Below the pieces are notes generated by a model, which was given only the letters and a program-made list of their open reading frames with translations, did not search any database and was not told the DNA's origin. A stretch of 64,000 nucleotides of DNA from Luzula sylvatica (taxonomy: Eukaryota > Streptophyta > Magnoliopsida > Poales > Juncaceae), in NCBI GenBank assembly GCA_946800325.1, contig OX326959.1:42844551-42908550 (forward strand), written 5' to 3'. The position numbers and the translations under genes were made by a program. Every line of letters starts with the position of its first letter. Position 1 is the first letter of the stretch. Positions 37,260 through 47,724 of this stretch are shown piece by piece.

Positions 37260-38499
37260 TATAAAAATAAGATGATGACTTTGCAAGCTAAAAATTTAGA
37301 TGTCGTGAGCTAAGTATCTACTGTTATTATAACTATAAATTATTGAGGGTCTTGACTTTTTTTTTACTATTTCGATTAGACAATATCAAAAGATATAAAT
37401 ATATAACTAAAGAATTTATATTTTCCATACAACATTTGTGCAAGGGAATATTTACTCTGTCCAGAGATTTCAGCACGACATCATCTGTGACCTTATTAAC
37501 GCATTTAATTAATTAACATGGTAATTAACAAAGAAACACATAATTAACAATAAACTAATATTAGTTATGAATTCTAAATTTAGTTGAATGTTAATTATGT
37601 ATCAACACGTTAATTCCAATAAATTGTGCAAAAATTGCTTTTTCGTTGCAATTTCACATTATGAGCGGAACATCAGTATTTTTTAGTTTAAATGATAAAC
37701 AATTAAACACTAAACTAGCATACATAGAGAAACATGATATTTCTTGACTATTGAATGTATCATGTAATGACAAAATATATCAATGACCTTTTATAAATAT
37801 AAATAACCTAATTTGTTAGCTAACTTATAATATAATAAATATTAAACGCGTTCATGTTTATGTATTTTTTATTATTCTCGTTAAGATTGGTCAACAGTCA
37901 TGATATCGAGCATTATAAAATTTCCAATGAAATCCAAATTTTATTATTTGTATCAATCAATTTAATCTGCTATTTCAATTTTATACGCGCATACAGTGTG
38001 GAGAATGGCTAGTGTTTTTTGTTGACTCCAAAATAATAGATATGGCGAGTGATTATTTAGATAATTTATCAGGTAACGATATGTTAAAAAAATATCATAA
38101 TCATTTTTTGTTTGTTCATTATATTATAAGGAGATAACGATTCATATCTGGCTTGGTCCTTGGAAGACCAATTAACAGGACCAAATATGATAATAATACC
38201 AAAGATATAGTATAGTACAATTTAAAATAGGGAAATGATTTTGTATTTTACTCATAGTTTATGACCCTTCACTGCCCAAAGGTTGAGAAATTAATTTCCG
38301 ATGCATTTCGGAGTTATTAATTGTCTCGATTGCCGTTCCTACCATCTTTTTACAAAAAAAACCCTTACATACAGGATTTTCTTTTCAATTACCCCATATA
38401 GAAAAATTTACAAATAACCTCCTAACTTTATATTTTTAGGAAAATTTACAAATACTAATTTATATTTTTATATTATATGAATAAATATGTTATTATTTA
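37260..38499. other. Intergenic, with a fragment of the foldback family
   Basis: No gene. About 38345-38460 repeats the terminal text of the element that follows (CAAAAAAAACCCTTACATAC, TTTACAAATAACCTCC). Confidence 0.5.
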
Positions 38500-40032
38500 G
38501 GAAAATTTACAAATAACCTCCTAACTTTTCTTGAATTTACAAAAAAAACCCTAACTTTTGAGAAAACTCCAAAAAAACCCTTACATACAATGTTTTCTTT
38601 TCAATTACCCCCTTATAGGAGTATTTCATGATATTACAATTTTTTTGACCAAAATACCCCTCTATTTTTATTTTTAAATTTAATAAACATATTTTTGTAT
38701 TATTTTAATAATTTATTAATTTAAAATCATTAATATACTAATTTAAAAAAACTATACGTCGTATACATAATTTTAGTCTTTTATTTAATATATATTTTAT
38801 CATAGAAAACTAAAATTAAATGAAAATATAATATAAAAAATATTCCTGGAAATATTTTGACAAATTAATATTATGCTAGTATTTAATTTTAATGTTAAAT
38901 ATTTGTTCATAAAAATAGTTACTAAATAGTACTTTTTTTTTACCAAATTAGCAATGCATGAATGAACATCAAAGCTAGCATTAAATAATATTACCGTTAG
39001 TTCTAATTTCAACAGCTCATTTTATTTCAGCAGCTTGTTTTCTAATAATTATTTTTATGAACTATTAGCAAATTAGCTGATGAAATTAATAGTTGTTAAT
39101 AAAAATAGTTACTAAAAACTAGCTACTGAAATAAAAATAGTTACTACAAAATGAGCTGCTGAAATTAAAATAGTTGTTGAAATTAAAATTAGTGGCAATA
39201 TTATTTTAATCCTAGTTTTAATTTTCATTCATTCATTGTTAATTTTTCAAGAAAAATTATTCAGTAACTATTTTTTTAATAACTATTTAACATTAAAATT
39301 AAATACTATAATAATATTAATTTGTCAAGATATTTCAGGTAATATTTTTTAGATCATATATTTATTTAATTTTAGTTTTCTATGATAAAATATATAATAA
39401 ATAAAAGATTAAAATTATGTATATGACATATAGTTTTTATTAAATTAGTATATGTTAAAAAATATTTATAGTGATTTTAAATTAATAGTTTTTTATTAAC
39501 AACTATTAATTTTAACCAACTTTTTATGTAATCATTTTTTTATTTAATTTTAGTTTTCTATGATAAAATATATAATAAACAAACGATTAAAATTATGTGT
39601 ATGACATATAGTTTTTTTAAATTAATATATGTTAAGAAATATTTATGGTGATTTTAAATTAATAAATTAATAAAATAATATAAAAATAGTTTATTAAATT
39701 TAAATATGCAAAATAGAGGGGTATTTTGGTCCAAAAAATTATAATACCATGAAATATCTCTATTAGGGAGTAATTGAAAAGAAAACCTTGTATGTAGGGG
39801 ATTTTTTGTAGTTTCTCAAAAGTTAGAGGATTTTTTGCAAATTCAAGAAAAGTTAGGGGGTTATTTGAAAATTTCCCTTAAATTTAAAGATGAAAAATAG
39901 AGGGGTATTTTGGTCCAAAAAATTGTAATACCCTGAAATACCCCTATAGGGGGGTAATTGAAAAGAAAACCTTGTATGTAGGGGTTTTTTTGCAAATTCA
40001 AGAAAAGTTAGGGGGTTATTTGTAAATTTCCC
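38500..40032. mobile_element. Foldback/Mutator-like element with ~0.5-0.8 kb inverted arms
   Basis: Begins GGAAAATTTACAAATAACC and ends GGTTATTTGTAAATTTCCC. A perfect 9-bp duplication TATTATTTA flanks it (38491-38499 and 40033-40041), as in Mutator-like elements. The inverted arms run to about 38960 and from about 39240. The right arm is longer through two internal duplications: TTTTAGTTTTCTATGATAAA at ~39370 and ~39549, and AGAGGGGTATTTTGGTCCAA at ~39714 and ~39899. No transposase. Confidence 0.85.
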
Positions 40033-40041
40033 TATTATTTA

Positions 40042-40377
40042 TACCGTTTTATTATTATTTATATATTTTATTTATCATTTTATGTCTCTGTTGCGGTTTC
40101 ATTTCTATAAAAATATTTTGTTATTTATATTTTTTACGAAACTTTTTATTATTATTATTTATTCATTTTTCTGTACTTCGGATTAAATATGTGTTGTTAT
40201 TTATTATTTTTATTATTATTTATACATTTGTCTATATTATCAAAAAGATCTCTTGTAATTTATATTTTTTTTATTATGAAAATGGAGTTGGAAAAAAAAA
40301 ATAGTCCCCAAAAAAGCATCCTTTTATAATATACGTTAATAGACTATAGTCGATATTACAAGCCATTTCTTAAGATT
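40042..40377. other. AT-rich spacer
   Basis: No gene or bounded repeat seen. Confidence 0.3.
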
Positions 40378-41810
40378 CACTACAACAGATCTGGTTATCA
40401 GCGACGGGGGAAGAGCTTCAGCGACGGGCCGTCGCTAATAAAACGAGTTTTCTGCGACGGGCCGTCGCTAATACTGAAATATCACCGTCGGCCCGTCGGT
40501 AAAGATTCCACCCGTCGCTGAAGAGTTGCGACGGCCCGTCGCTAATCACAAAACCGCCGCTAAAATTTGCTGAAAACCGCCATTTTTTCAAAATATCACC
40601 GACGGGCCGTCACTGATATGGAAAACCGTCGCTAATACTTTCCGTCGGCCCGTCGCTAATAGGTAAACCGTCGCTGAAAGCGTCTCCGACGGCCCGTCGC
40701 TAATTTGGCAACCGTCGCTGATGGATTGCAGTATTAACCCCTCCCAGCACGCTCTTCTTCTCTCTCTTTTTCTTCCTTCGTCCCCAAACCCCTCTCTCTT
40801 CTTCCCTCTTCGTCCCCAAACCCCCACCAGCCATTCCTGTCTTCCCTCTTCGTCCCCAAACCCCCACCAGCCCCAAACCCTTCCTGTCTCCTCTGCCCAA
40901 ACACTTCCCCTCTTCGCCCCCGCCAGCGCCAGCCCCAAACCCCCACCGGCCCAAACACTTCCCCTCTTCGTCTCCTCTGCCCCCGCCAGTGCCCACCAGC
41001 TCCGTTCGCCATTGAAGGTATTTTTTTTTTTTGTTATTTTTGACAGATTTTAGGGTTTTTGTGTTATTTGGTTTGTTTTGTGTAATTTTTTTTTTGATAA
41101 ATCCGTTGACAGATTTTAGGGCATATTTTAGGACCAATTTTTTTGGTTATTTTTGGACAGATTTTAGGCAGATTTTGCTCATATTTTTTGATAGATTTTC
41201 GACAATTTTTTTGGCAGGTTTTGATTATTTGTTGTTGAATAATTTTTGACTAACTTATTTATGTTAATTTGTAACATATTTTGCTAGAGATTTGGAGAAA
41301 GTTGGGTGTTATTTCGACAGATCTGAGATAATTTTTTTGGCAGGTTTTATGGCATTTTTTGACGGATTGGTTTTTTTTGACGGATTGGTTTTTTTGACGG
41401 ATTGGTTTTTTTGACAGATCTGAGATAATTTTTGACGGATTGGTTTTTTTGACAGATCTGAGATAATCGAGGGAAAACCCGAACAAAAGAAAGACCTTGT
41501 GGCGCAGCGAGAGAGAAAAGAAAAACGGCCATAGTGGCGCGAGGTGGAGCATGCGCCTGTCAATGGCGGTGCAAGTTGGAGCACGCTCTGGGCCATAGCG
41601 GTGACAGGTGGTATATGCTCTGGGTGATAGCATCGCGAAGCAGAGCATCTCCTGGGCAGGCGATAGCGGTGCGGCGCAGTTCAGTTGTTCGCAGATTTTT
41701 TGGCGGTTTGATCTTTATTTTCTGATTTTGTAGGGGTATATATGTAATTTCAGATTTTGTTATGTAAGGTAATTTTATTAATTTCAGATTTAGTCGTTTA
41801 TTAATTTCAG

Positions 41811-41902
41811 CTTTCACCGACGGGCAATTGGAGTACACCGAAGACGACTATCAAAAAGAACTCGAACACATCGAAAATGACGAGGAGCGGCTTCCATTTT
41901 AA
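41811..41902 (+). other. Coding-like exon inside the CACTA element
   Basis: After a good acceptor (TTAATTTCAG) an acidic frame reads FTDGQLEYTEDDYQKELEHI...ERLPF and stops with TAA. It looks like the last exon of a captured gene or of an ancestral element ORF. I do not recognise it. Confidence 0.4.
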
Positions 41903-42408
41903 CATTTTCAATTTTTGTATTAATTTGTGTTGAAATTTGTGTTGAAATTTGTGTTGTAATTTGTGTATTAATTTGTGTATTAATTTGTGTTAATTTGTGT
42001 ATTAATTTGTGTTGAAATTTCGAAATTATGATTTGTGTTGAAAATTTGAAGTAATGATTTTGTATTATTAATTATATATTTTTATATTAATTAATTAATT
42101 AATTAATTATTTACTTATTAATTAATTAATAATTTAATTTAATTAAGTATAAAAATTGCTCAATAATATATATTGTCAAGATTAATATAATTATTAATCT
42201 GTAATTTATTAATAATAAAATAATTTAATTAATAAATTAATAATTTATTTATTATATATTTTATATTAATTAATTAATAATTAATATTTTATTAAATAAT
42301 TTAATTAATTAATAATTTATTTATTAATAATTTAATATTAATTAATTAATGAATTTAATATTAATTAATTAATATTATTGTGAAGTATCAACGACGCGAC
42401 TTTCGCTG

Positions 42409-42910
42409 AAAATTATTAAAATAAATTTATTATTATTTAATTATTTATTTTTATATTATTAATATAAATTTAATATAATTTAATTATTTATTAAAATGAA
42501 TTTATTATTATTTAATTACTTAATTTTAAATTATTAATATGAATTTAATACAATTTAATTATTTATTAAAATAAATTTATTATTATTTAATTATTTATTT
42601 ATATTATTAATATAAATTTAATATAATATAATTATTTATTAAAACAAATTTATTATTATTTAATTATTTATTTATATTATTAATATAAATTTAATATAAT
42701 TTAATTATTTATTAAAATAAATTTATTATTATTTAATTATTTATTTATATTATTAATATAATTTTAATATAATTTAATTATTTATTAAAACAAATTTATT
42801 ATTATTTAATTATTTATTTATTTATTTATATTATTAATATAAATTTAATATAATTTATTATTATTTAATTATTTATATTATTTATTAAAATAAATTTATT
42901 ATTATTTAAT
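42409..42910. repeat. AT-rich tandem repeat, ~75-bp period
   Basis: About six to seven units of AAATAAATTTATTATTATTTAATTATT plus an ATTAATATAAATTTAATAT half. Confidence 0.75.
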
Positions 42911-42912
42911 TA

Positions 42913-43016
42913 TTCTGCGACGGCCCGCCGGAGAAAGGTTCTGCGATGGCCCGCCGGAGAAAGGTTCTGCGACGGCCCGCCGGAGAAAGTTTCAGCGACG
43001 GCCCGCCGGAGAAAAG
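42913..43016. repeat. Four 26-bp tandem repeats, CACTA subterminal
   Basis: The unit TTCTGCGACGGCCCGCCGGA plus GAAAGG repeats at 42913, 42939, 42965 and 42991 with few changes. Confidence 0.85.
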
Positions 43017-43150
43017 AACAACCGTCGGAAAAAGTGACATCAGCGACGGGAGATCAGCGACGGGTTGCCGTCGGTAAAACTTTCAGCGACGGTTTTTGGG
43101 AGTATCAGCGACGGTTTGTGCATATCTGTTGTAGTGATTAAACATGTCTC

Positions 43151-44873
43151 CAGGCCCGGTCCTGAGTTTCGGTAGGCCCGTGACCAAAATATTGTAAGCG
43201 ACCAAAATATTTCCTGTAAAACGGTTAAACGATAAAAAGCGATCACTAGAAATGGTAATAATTTATAACAATTATAATTAAGATTCAAAGATAAAACAAA
43301 CAAAAATAATTATCACACAAAATTTAAGATAAATTTATACCTATATTATACATACAATAACTCAAAACTATAATTTGCAATCAAACATTTCACTGGACAT
43401 CTCCACTTATCAAGAAAATTATGCACAAATGCTCATGAGCTTCCTTTATTTCTCCCAAATACTTCACAACCATTACAAAAAATCAAATTATACCAATGTT
43501 TACTGGTATGTTACCGAACTTAAGTCTTTTAAGATGTACACTTCAGTTTTAAATTTTTCAGGGACTAATCTGCATAATTTTGAAGAAATAGGTCAAATAT
43601 CTTCACATCTTTTTATCGTATAAACTGACATGCCTAACTGATTAATAAGTCAGATAATTATAGTCAATGTCTTTTCTATTAATGAATTAATCCAGCTTTG
43701 AAAAAAAACTTAAATTTGCAAATGTCTTGACCCAAATTACTATTTCAGAGATATATTAATTGAGCATAATATCTCTAGAGGGACATTAAGAAATGGTAAC
43801 CGTCAATCAACTACTAGCAAATAGATACATACTAACTAATACATTTTTAACGCAACTTACCAACGAAGAATTATCTCGAAATTCAAGCGAATTCAAGGAG
43901 CTAACCCAATTCCAGCGAACAATTAACCCTTCAGCAAATTAACACGCCATTTTCGCTAGCAAATTAACACCCCTGCATAAAATTGATCAAATTTACATGC
44001 TAATTAATCCATTTTTCAACTAAATTCAAAGAAGATTTACCTACTTTCCGGAGAATCAGCCAATTTCCAACAAATCTTCAAAAAATTAGGGAAATTTGAA
44101 CAAAGAATTAGCCAGAGTCCGGAGTCCAGAGAACCAACTACACATCAATACATCATGATTAAATACAATTAAACAGAAATGTTAATTTCATCACATTTTC
44201 AGCAAATTAAACTGCCAGCCAACAAACTAACACAAATTGATTTGAATCTCAAACTAACACAAATTTTCAGAAAGAGAAGAACAAATTAACACAAATTTTC
44301 AGCAATTATCAATGGAAAGATGAGAATCGGGATTTTACCTTCAATTTTTGAAATCAGAAACTGAATCGCTTCCAAATTTGACGGAATTCCATGCTAACAT
44401 TGGTGTAATCACTGAAAACTCTTGTAAATTGCTGCGTCTGCCTCTTGTAAATCCCTGAAATACTCAGAAACACCTGCAAAATCTCCTAAAATGCATAAAC
44501 TTCTTCTCTTCTTCTTTGATAGGGGGCGAGAAATCAAGTTTCGAGGAGAGAAACCGCTACTGCTAGCTCTCTCTAATCATCGCGCGTCGTGCAGTCGTCC
44601 TTCACCCGTCGTATCGCGTCGCGTCGCTAGGTACGGCAGAGTGCAGAAGCCAACCTAATCTAACCTACGAGGAGTAACGAGTGTGTGAGAGAGAGGGGTT
44701 TGTATCAATAGGTCGGGCGTGTGAGTGATGAATAACGGGTCTGGTTAAGTTTGGGTTGTGGGTTTGATTTAATGGTATTATATGTAGTATGTTAAATAAA
44801 AATTTTTGGAGGCCTTTTCGTTTTTGAGGTCTGTGGCCTGGGCCAACTGGGCCAAAGCCCAGGCCCGGCCCTG
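43151..44873. mobile_element. hAT-type element, non-autonomous
   Basis: Inverted ends CAGGCCCGGTCCTGAGTTT and (inverted) CAGGGCCGGGCCTGGGCTTT, with a perfect 8-bp duplication CATGTCTC at 43143-43150 and 44874-44881, as in hAT elements. The 1.7-kb interior has no transposase frame. A GC-rich patch near 44580-44650 stands out from AT-rich surroundings. Confidence 0.88.
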
Positions 44874-45076
44874 CATGTCTCAGAAAATGGACACCAGCAA
44901 AAAATCTACAAACTTTGTCTAGCACAAACAAAATCTACGAAGTCCACATAACGCGTTGCACTTCAATCTCTCTCTATCGCACTAGATTTATGAACTACAA
45001 ACTATAAATACAATCCAAAAACGAACACAACACAAACAAATTTGATTCTAAAAACACAAGTATTATACAACAAACC

Positions 45077-45280
45077 ATGGCCAAAACCAAATCACTACTA
45101 GACCTTCCACACAACGGCAGTCGAAAAGTCTCTCACGAAGAAGATGTCCTCGATTCAGCTCATGCTGAAACTAGGTCATCAGCAGCACTGCTTAGACTCC
45201 TAAGCGATCTCCCTGAGGAGTCAGATTCTGAAAGAGAACTCTCGTTCTCGTTTCTCATCGATAATCAATCATCTTTGAAG
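45077..45280 (+). CDS. First exon of an unidentified small gene
   Basis: A perfect TATA box (TATAAATA, 45003-45010) lies 67 bp upstream of ATG. The 68-codon frame (MAKTKSLLDLPHNGSRK...SSLK) is acidic and Ser/Leu/Glu-rich and ends at a donor AAG|GTATAC, phase 0; reading on gives an early stop. I could not place the second exon with confidence. Downstream frames near 45770-46050 have possible acceptors (TTTACTCTAG near 45766) but no clear homology. Two MITEs lie in the downstream region. The function is unknown. Confidence 0.5.
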
Positions 45281-45387
45281 GTATACACAATAATAATACA
45301 CTCACGCGACAAAAAATCATGGAACACTTATAATTAATTATTCGCGAAGGGATACACAACAATAATAAATTTTCTTCAAAAAAAAAG

Positions 45388-45429
<42 letters not shown>

Positions 45430-46049
45430 GTAACAATAATAATAATAATGGGGAGTTATATGGTAGACCTTTTGTCTTATGGTAGGTCCTTTTTTAAAGG
45501 ATATTTTAGGTATTTGTCAACTAATGATTTTTTTTTGGTAAAATCGAAGTGTATTGTTATCATTTAATGATGCACAAAATAAAAAATCTATATCATTAGT
45601 TGATAAATATCCAAAATATTCTTTTGAAAAATGATTTATCATAAAAAATGGCCTACCATAGAACTACCCATAATATAATTAATATTTCACAAATTTTAAT
45701 TACATTGCTAATCATGAAGGTTACATTGCAAGCATTATTGTGTCTTATTTTGTTTACTCTAGCTATCAAGATGTACTTATTTATATCTTGCGGCATTTTG
45801 GTTCAATTATGTAGTTTGTCGAGAATAATTACGCCAAGAAAGAAAATAGTAGCAAGAGAGAAGAGTCTCAAAAGATGAAAAATGAAACAAACGACAAGGT
45901 AAAAAAGGAGAAGCAGTAGAAGTAGTTGCGGAGGCAATGGAGACGGTGTTCTTTTGAATTTTTTCGTGCCGGCTTCGATAACTAGAAGTCGTAGCATGAG
46001 AAGAGATAGCCGTACATCGACTCATTTCACTCTTGCAGTATTGGAAAAT
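45281..46049. other. Probable intron and 3' part of the 45-kb gene
   Basis: Contains a TAA microsatellite (~45388-45448), a MITE, and a possible exon-like stretch near 45930-46049 reading TRSRSMRRDSRTSTHF in one frame. The phase does not fit the first exon. Confidence 0.3.
45449..45670. mobile_element. MITE, same family as 30691-30925
   Basis: Ends TGGGGAGTTATATGGTAG and CTACCATAGAACTACCCA are inverted repeats, with internal TCTTATGGTAGG and its partner. A possible 5-bp duplication ATAAT lies on both sides, but the left side is a TAA microsatellite. Confidence 0.75.
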
Positions 46050-46340
46050 GGGTAATTTTACTCTTCCCCCCAAACTCACCACCCCATCCACGATCCGTAC
46101 AAAACTTGGTTTTGTACGGATTGATCTCCCCAAATTGCACCCAACATTTTCGATTGTTGGTTAATTCAAATTTCAATTAATAGTTAATTCAAAGTTAATT
46201 ACCGGTTAATGCATTTGTATCAAAATTAATAATTTTAATTAATGATTAATACGGGCTTGGGTGCAATTTTTGGAGATTTGTATTGGCCCCCCCCAGATCG
46301 TGGATGGCGCGGTGGATCTGGGGGTACCATATATGCTCCC
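46050..46340. mobile_element. Mutator-like MITE with perfect 9-bp duplication
   Basis: TTGGAAAAT occurs at 46041-46049 and 46341-46349. Ends GGGTAATTTTACTCTTCCCC and (inverted) GGGAGCATATATGGTACCCC share CATCCACGATC further in. About 290 bp, no coding capacity. Confidence 0.85.
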
Positions 46341-46349
46341 TTGGAAAAT

Positions 46350-47135
46350 AGGTACTATTTGCTATTCATATTTAGCTATGGATAAAGAAGCATAATGTTA
46401 TGGAAGTATTTTGTCAATTATTTAAATTTGTTATGAAAGTTGAAAGAAGTTTAATGTTATTTTACTTGTTAATTTTGTCTTTCCATGAAAATAAACCCCT
46501 ATTTAGTTAAAATAACGCAATAGAATAGAAATAGTAAACTTCCTTATAGAGTTCCTTATAGACTAAAATGGGATAATACAAAAAATATGCATTTTCTTTT
46601 TGCATGATCAATGATTTACAAATAAATGTGTTACGAAGTGAAGCCATTTACTATGCCTCTAGTTTCCCCTCATCTTGAGTTTCAAATAACTTACTAGCAA
46701 CCTGTGTACACTTTCAAATTAGCATTTGTTAGTATTTAGTCCATTACTTTACTACGAGGCATGTTTTTATATATTATTAGTTATAAATGCAGTAGATCTG
46801 TATCAATTTATTTATTTATGTATATATCAACTTCTTTTGCCCTTTAGTAATTGAATTTCGAAACTTTGGTAATTCGCCCTTAGAGAACATTCGTACTAGT
46901 CTAATACACGAATATATAATTCTTCAAGTTACTGGACCTCTATAAACACAAGCCTAATATTTATATTTATATTTATATTTTCATAAAACAGGTTCTACAT
47001 TAAGAGAAACCAACTTAATTAACCTAATAAGTTCTTCAATTCTAAATTCACATACATATTACTCGAACCGACATACTTAATTTCTATATATTACTACTAC
47101 CAAATAAATTATAATTCATATTTCATATTTCAAAT
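46350..47135. other. Intergenic
   Basis: No coding frame; holds the 3' flank of the zinc-finger gene. Confidence 0.35.
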
Positions 47136-47558
47136 TCAAATCCAGGGTTGATAACCAAGCCTGAGTTCCAAGTCAATCTCTTTCCCTCCGTCACCACCAT
47201 CTTCGAATTCTCTCACCTCATTACGAAACAAGTTCAACTCCTTTGGTATCTCCATAACTCCATTACTACTAGAACCACCATTATCTTCACGCATATGATA
47301 AGAATAATCTCCTTGGCGATTATATGCATTGTTTTCAACATCATGGCTTTCAGTACCAGGAGCTAGCTGAGCCGTTAGATCAGTCTGGCACGTTGACTTG
47401 GCACGATCCTTGCGGTGCATGTTCATATGGCCTCCTAGAGCTTGAGGATTATTGAAACCCTTCTTACAGAATCCACATTCATAATAGTTGGACTTAACTA
47501 GGAGTGCATGATTTCTACTTGGTGTTTTTTGGGAGTTTTCTTGAAGAGAGTTATTCAT
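47136..47558 (-). CDS. C2H2 zinc-finger protein with EAR motif (SUPERMAN/TAC1-like)
   Basis: An intronless 140-residue transcription factor. The single finger is [29 protein letters not shown] cut in two: Cys pair at about 28 and 31, the plant-specific QALGGH in the helix, and zinc histidines at about 44 and 48. The C-terminus carries DLELRLG, an EAR repression motif that recruits TOPLESS-type corepressors. Length, finger variant and EAR position match the TAC1/RBE/ZFP10-11 branch, which acts in the nucleus in development and, for Arabidopsis TAC1, in telomerase induction. The exact orthologue is not resolved. A TATA-like CACTATAAAC lies at 47601-47610, and telomere-like boxes lie further up. 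Confidence 0.9.
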   Translation of the reverse strand: MNNSLQENSQKTPSRNHALLVKSNYYECGFCKKGFNNPQALGGHMNMHRKDRAKSTCQTDLTAQLAPGTESHDVENNAYNRQGDYSYHMREDNGGSSSNGVMEIPKELNLFRNEVREFEDGGDGGKEIDLELRLGYQPWI

Positions 47559-47587
47559 GGACGAGAAGAGGGGGTATGAAAGAATTA

Positions 47588-47724
47588 TTAGGGTTTGATT
47601 GTTTATAGTGAGGGGATGAGAGGTATTTGTACTTGTGAAGTTGTGATGATCAATGTGTGAACGTTGAAATTGAAGAGGGGTTCTAGGGTTTGAGGAGAAC
47701 GCGGTTTTTAGGGTTTAGGGTTTT
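47588..47724 (-). promoter_or_regulatory. Telo-box cluster upstream of the zinc-finger gene
   Basis: AAACCCTAA on the minus strand at 47588-47596, AAACCCTAG at 47683-47691, and a run of nearly three telomere-like units (plus TTTTTAGGGTTTAGGGTTTT) at 47705-47724. Telo-boxes in plant promoters bind TRB-type Myb proteins. Confidence 0.65.

Larger units (their letters stand above)
40378..43136. mobile_element. CACTA (En/Spm) element, non-autonomous
   Basis: Terminal inverted repeats CACTACAACAGAT (left) and ATCTGTTGTAGTG (right), with a 3-bp duplication ATT at 40375-40377 and 43137-43139. Many subterminal copies of the near-palindromic GCGACGGGCCGTCGC lie in both orientations at each end, the expected transposase-binding landscape. 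The interior has a Pro/Ser-rich pyrimidine tract (~40738-41010), a GACGGATTGGTTTTT tandem run (~41355-41455), and a GC-rich block (~41470-41700) unlike the surroundings. No transposase domain. Confidence 0.93.

Noticed and set aside
40588..41137. Overlapping Gly/Arg- or Pro/Ser-rich open frames on both strands
   Set aside because: They arise from a pyrimidine-rich repeat inside the CACTA element; no domain and the frames overlap in several phases.
41259..41648. Open frames with repeated KKTNPSK
   Set aside because: Translation of a tandem GACGGATTGGTTTTTT repeat in three frames; not a gene.
47705..47724. Interstitial telomere
   Set aside because: Fewer than three units; it fits a promoter telo-box, not a telomere scar.
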